Below are positions 61,266 through 64,000 of a DNA stretch of 64,000 nt, one piece after another. The notes below the pieces were generated by a model. The model did no database searches, was not told the DNA's origin, and was given only the letters and a program-made list of their open reading frames with translations. Numbering within the stretch: the first letter of the stretch is position 1; the number at the start of each line of letters is the position of its first letter. The stretch comes from Acidobacteriota bacterium (GTDB lineage: Bacteria; Acidobacteriota; Holophagae; Holophagales; Holophagaceae). The position numbers and the translations under genes are program-made. The stretch is taken from NCBI GenBank assembly GCA_016213735.1, contig JACQZU010000019.1, positions 233,418-297,417 on the forward strand. Direction: 5' to 3'.

Positions 61266-64000
61266 CTACTTGACCTGGAAGAGCCCCATCATGCCGCGGT
61301 CCTCGTGCTCCAGGATGTGGCAGTGGAAGGGAAAGTCGCCGGGCTGGGTGAGGCGCATGATCAGGCGGACGTGCTCGCTTGGGGAGACCAGGACGGTGTC
61401 CTTCCAGCCCTGCTCGTTCATAGGAACAGCCCCGGTGGAGCGGCCGAGAACCTGGAACTGGACGCCGTGGATGTGGAAGGGGTGTGCCATGCCCGTACCA
61501 GAACCCATTCCACCCCCCATGCCGCCGCCCATCCCGGAGGTCGAGGACCCGATGACTTCCCAGATTTCGGTGGCCCCGAGCTGGACATGCTCGTCGATGC
61601 GGGCGGGGTCATAGGTCTTGCCGTTGATGGCAAAGGTGCCCATGTCGGAGAGTTGGAAGATACGGGTCACCGTGGCCTGGGACTCAGGGATCTTGGTGAT
61701 GCTGGCCAGGGTGCCAGGAATGGCCAAGGCCGTACCCGCCTTCACCACTCGGATCTGGAGCACCGGAAAGGCTGCGCCGCTGGCGGTCATGTTGCCCATG
61801 CCGATCATGTTGTCGCTGCGGAGTTCAAGGGTCTTGCCGATGGCGTCGTGGGAGAAGTCCACGAGGATGTCGGCTCGCTCGGCGGGAGCCATCGGCAACC
61901 GGGAAAGGGTCACCGGCGCCGTCAGCAGCCCGCCATCGGAGCTGACCTGGGCAAAGCTGCGGTTGTCCTCGAAGAAGAACGAAAAGCGGCGGGCGTTGGA
62001 TCCGTCGAGCAGGCGCAGCCGGACGAGACCCGCCGGGACCTCCAGGTAGGGAGTGATGACGCCGTTGGCCAGGATCTGGTCGCCCATCATCCCAACGCTG
62101 CCCATGCCCGTGTTCAGGTAGACGAGGTTGCCATTGGCATCCAGCATCCGGTCCTGGACGACGACGGGAATGTCGTCCACCCCGTAGGTCTTCGGAAGGG
62201 GCAGGGTGTCGGAGGCCGGATCGTCCACCAGCAGGAACCCGGCGAGGCCCATGTTGACCTGGTAGCCTGTGTGGCCGTGGATATGCGGGTGGTACCAGAG
62301 GGTGGCGGCGGGCTGGTTCACGGTGAACTGCCGCTGCACCGAAGCCCCGGAGGCGATGGAATCCATGGGACCGCCATCCGCCGTGGAAGGAACCACAAGA
62401 CCGTGCCAGTGCACGGTAGTGGCCTCGGGAAGCTGGTTGTTGATCGTGATAGTGACCGCATCGCCGCGATGGACCCGCAGGGTGGGGCCGAGCAGGGCGC
62501 CGTTGTAGCCCCAGGTGGTGGTCGGCTTGCCGCTCAGGAAGGAGGTCGTTCCCGTCTGCGGCTTGAGGGTGAAGCTGGCCGTGCCGGGTGTTGTGGAAGT
62601 CGAAGCCAGAAGTGAAGGGATGGGCATCGCCGCGGTGAAGGTGCCGGTTCCCGTCCCGCCGCCACCCATGCCTCCCCCGCCGCCCATTCCACCACCGCCG
62701 CCCATTCCACCCATTCCACCCAGCACCAGGCGGGTGGCTGCGAAGGAGGAACCGGAAGCCGTTCCATACACCTCGACCATGCTGCCCACCTGGACCGAGC
62801 CCCAGAAACTGGCAGCCGTGATGGAGACACCCTGGGAGGCGTAGGTGGTGCTGGCCGAGACGCTGACGTTATAGCCGTTGACCACCAGGGACTGGGCCGA
62901 TGGGCTCGCGTAGGTCACTGGGCCCATCAGGTCTCCAGAGCCCATCCCCGTCCCTCCATTGGCCATTTCGGCGACACGAGTGGCATAGGCGTAGCCTGCG
63001 CCGTTCTTTCGCGTCGAATCCGCCATCACCGCCACCCAGTCGCCCACCTTGAGCTGGGACGGGGTCATGGTGACGTCCTGGGACATGATCAGGGTGGAGG
63101 CGTCCATCCAGAAGGTGGTCCCGGACACCGCAAGGGTCATGGCAGTGAGGTCCAGGCCTGTGATCGCGCCCTTCGCCTGCATGTTGGTCATCCCCGAGCC
63201 CGAGCCCATCCCGCCGCCCATGCCTGAGAACTCGACCTGCACGGCAGTGGCGTTGATGAGGGTCGTCGAGCCAGTGGCAACTGTTCCCTGGACTTCCACC
63301 ATGGCGCCTTCGGCCAGGGTTCCGGACACAGTCGCCTGGGCGTAGTTCACGGTCAGGTTCATCAGGCTGAAGGTCTTCGCGGTGGTGTTCAGGTTCAGCA
63401 CCAGTCCTCGCAGCCCCATGCCGCTGCCCGGATCACCCATGGCCCCCATCACATTCACCCAGGTGGCTGCAATTTGCGAGCCGGTGACGGCGCCACGGAC
63501 CTGGGTCCAAGCCCCGTTGGCGAGGCTGCCGTTCACCGTGGCCGAGCCGTAGCTGACGGTCCAGGAACCCAGGGTGAAGGTCTTGGTGGAGGTGTTCAGG
63601 TTTGAGACTTGCCCCATGGTGCCCTGCTGGCTGGTGTCCATGCCGGGCTTGCGGCGTTCGACCCGAGTGGCCATGTAGCTGGCGTCGGCGAGGAATGAAC
63701 CATGGACGGAAACAAAGTCCCCCGCCTGGAGATCAGCAAGCGTCAGGGTCGTGTAGGTCCCGTCCTGGTTTTCCTGGGCGAGCTGGGTGAGCGCATTCAC
63801 CTGAAGGGACTGTCCCATCACGGTCATGCGGGCGTTCGTGGAGTCCATCGCCTGGATCCAGCCCATGAAGGAGGACGTGAGCTGGACGCTCTGCATGGTG
63901 TAGTTGCTCCCACCCATCCCCATGCCCAAACAGCCATCCGTGGTCTTGCCGGTCAGCACAATGCCAGTCTGGACCAACTCAGAGGTGGCAGCATGGCCGG
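61266..64000 (-). CDS. multicopper oxidase with DUF5666-like repeat array (5' end beyond right edge)
   Basis: At least 911 residues; the frame stays open to the right edge, so the N-terminus is missing. From ~62620 leftwards it is a CueO-like multicopper oxidase with all four copper-ligand blocks: HWHG (~62410), WYHPHIHGH (~62285), HPFHIHG (~61470) and HCHILEHED (~61315). An oxidase of this sort would oxidise Cu(I) or other metals in the periplasm. From ~62630 to the edge there are about five DUF5666-like repeats (for example VGDWVAVMADSTRKNGAGYA, VGSMVEVYGTASG), and a Gly/Met-rich hinge near 62640-62720. The Met-rich parts may bind copper. Confidence 0.9.
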   Translation of the reverse strand, partial: GHAATSELVQTGIVLTGKTTDGCLGMGMGGSNYTMQSVQLTSSFMGWIQAMDSTNARMTVMGQSLQVNALTQLAQENQDGTYTTLTLADLQAGDFVSVHGSFLADASYMATRVERRKPGMDTSQQGTMGQVSNLNTSTKTFTLGSWTVSYGSATVNGSLANGAWTQVRGAVTGSQIAATWVNVMGAMGDPGSGMGLRGLVLNLNTTAKTFSLMNLTVNYAQATVSGTLAEGAMVEVQGTVATGSTTLINATAVQVEFSGMGGGMGSGSGMTNMQAKGAITGLDLTAMTLAVSGTTFWMDASTLIMSQDVTMTPSQLKVGDWVAVMADSTRKNGAGYAYATRVAEMANGGTGMGSGDLMGPVTYASPSAQSLVVNGYNVSVSASTTYASQGVSITAASFWGSVQVGSMVEVYGTASGSSFAATRLVLGGMGGMGGGGGMGGGGGMGGGGTGTGTFTAAMPIPSLLASTSTTPGTASFTLKPQTGTTSFLSGKPTTTWGYNGALLGPTLRVHRGDAVTITINNQLPEATTVHWHGLVVPSTADGGPMDSIASGASVQRQFTVNQPAATLWYHPHIHGHTGYQVNMGLAGFLLVDDPASDTLPLPKTYGVDDIPVVVQDRMLDANGNLVYLNTGMGSVGMMGDQILANGVITPYLEVPAGLVRLRLLDGSNARRFSFFFEDNRSFAQVSSDGGLLTAPVTLSRLPMAPAERADILVDFSHDAIGKTLELRSDNMIGMGNMTASGAAFPVLQIRVVKAGTALAIPGTLASITKIPESQATVTRIFQLSDMGTFAINGKTYDPARIDEHVQLGATEIWEVIGSSTSGMGGGMGGGMGSGTGMAHPFHIHGVQFQVLGRSTGAVPMNEQGWKDTVLVSPSEHVRLIMRLTQPGDFPFHCHILEHEDRGMMGLFQVK

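Noticed and set aside
61266..63977. Multicopper oxidase starting at TTG 63977
   Set aside because: The frame stays open upstream to the window edge, no ribosome site or signal peptide is seen, and the start falls inside the repeat-type sequence.

Overview
The window is high-GC bacterial chromosome. It most resembles the Holophagae/Geothrix-like branch of Acidobacteriota. The pointers are very large TonB-dependent receptors with an N-terminal carboxypeptidase-regulatory-like domain (three, one cut by the left edge), an ADOP-type macrolide-export permease, LytS/LytTR two-component systems, a secreted S46/S41 peptidase pair and many secreted proteins. This placement is inferred from gene content; no rRNA or complete tRNA is present to confirm it.

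Layout. 1-2548: an outer-membrane barrel gene and a receptor gene (minus strand). 2942-8628: a response-regulator protein with a small partner, a membrane-anchored unknown, a CYTH-domain protein, a cystathionine gamma-synthase family enzyme and a small lipoprotein. 8609-18354 (minus): a Ser/Thr kinase, NAD-dependent DNA ligase, then the cell-shape operon mreB-mreC-mreD-mrdA-rodA, with a glutaredoxin-like gene upstream. 18401-23924: secreted proteins (SurA-like lipoprotein, MBL-fold hydrolase, LamG-like/beta-propeller protein, tandem retropepsin-PDZ protein). 24051-30537: a sensor kinase and LytTR regulator followed by ABC ATPase, HlyD-type adaptor and ADOP permease, apparently one regulated export system. 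31710-34779: two LytS-type kinases and a LytTR regulator in overlapping frames, with a striking base-composition mosaic. 35878-40350: receptor and a small exported protein. 40934-41653: an AT-rich zinc-ribbon/multi-HTH gene unlike its surroundings. 42216-46326: S46 peptidase, S41 peptidase and an exported unknown. 46732-51149 (minus): barrel-receptor-barrel operon. 52554-55049: Tat-exported DUF362 protein and an exported protein of a family resembling DUF6599. 55220-55810: a frameshifted S41 peptidase relic.

At about 56482 a 3' half of tRNA-Phe lies next to a tyrosine integrase. This marks the edge of an integrated element extending rightwards: integrase, a mini-ORF, DUF932 protein, Cas4/RecB-like nuclease, a phage-type recombination protein, then (minus) a multicopper oxidase preceded by an array of DUF5666-like repeats that runs off the right edge. 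Whether the oxidase belongs to the element cannot be decided from this window.

Several 0.4-1.4 kb stretches carry no convincing gene (around 30.5-31.7, 34.8-35.9, 38.9-39.8 and 51.2-52.5 kb). At least two contain gene relics, so the accessory part of the window has been eroding.
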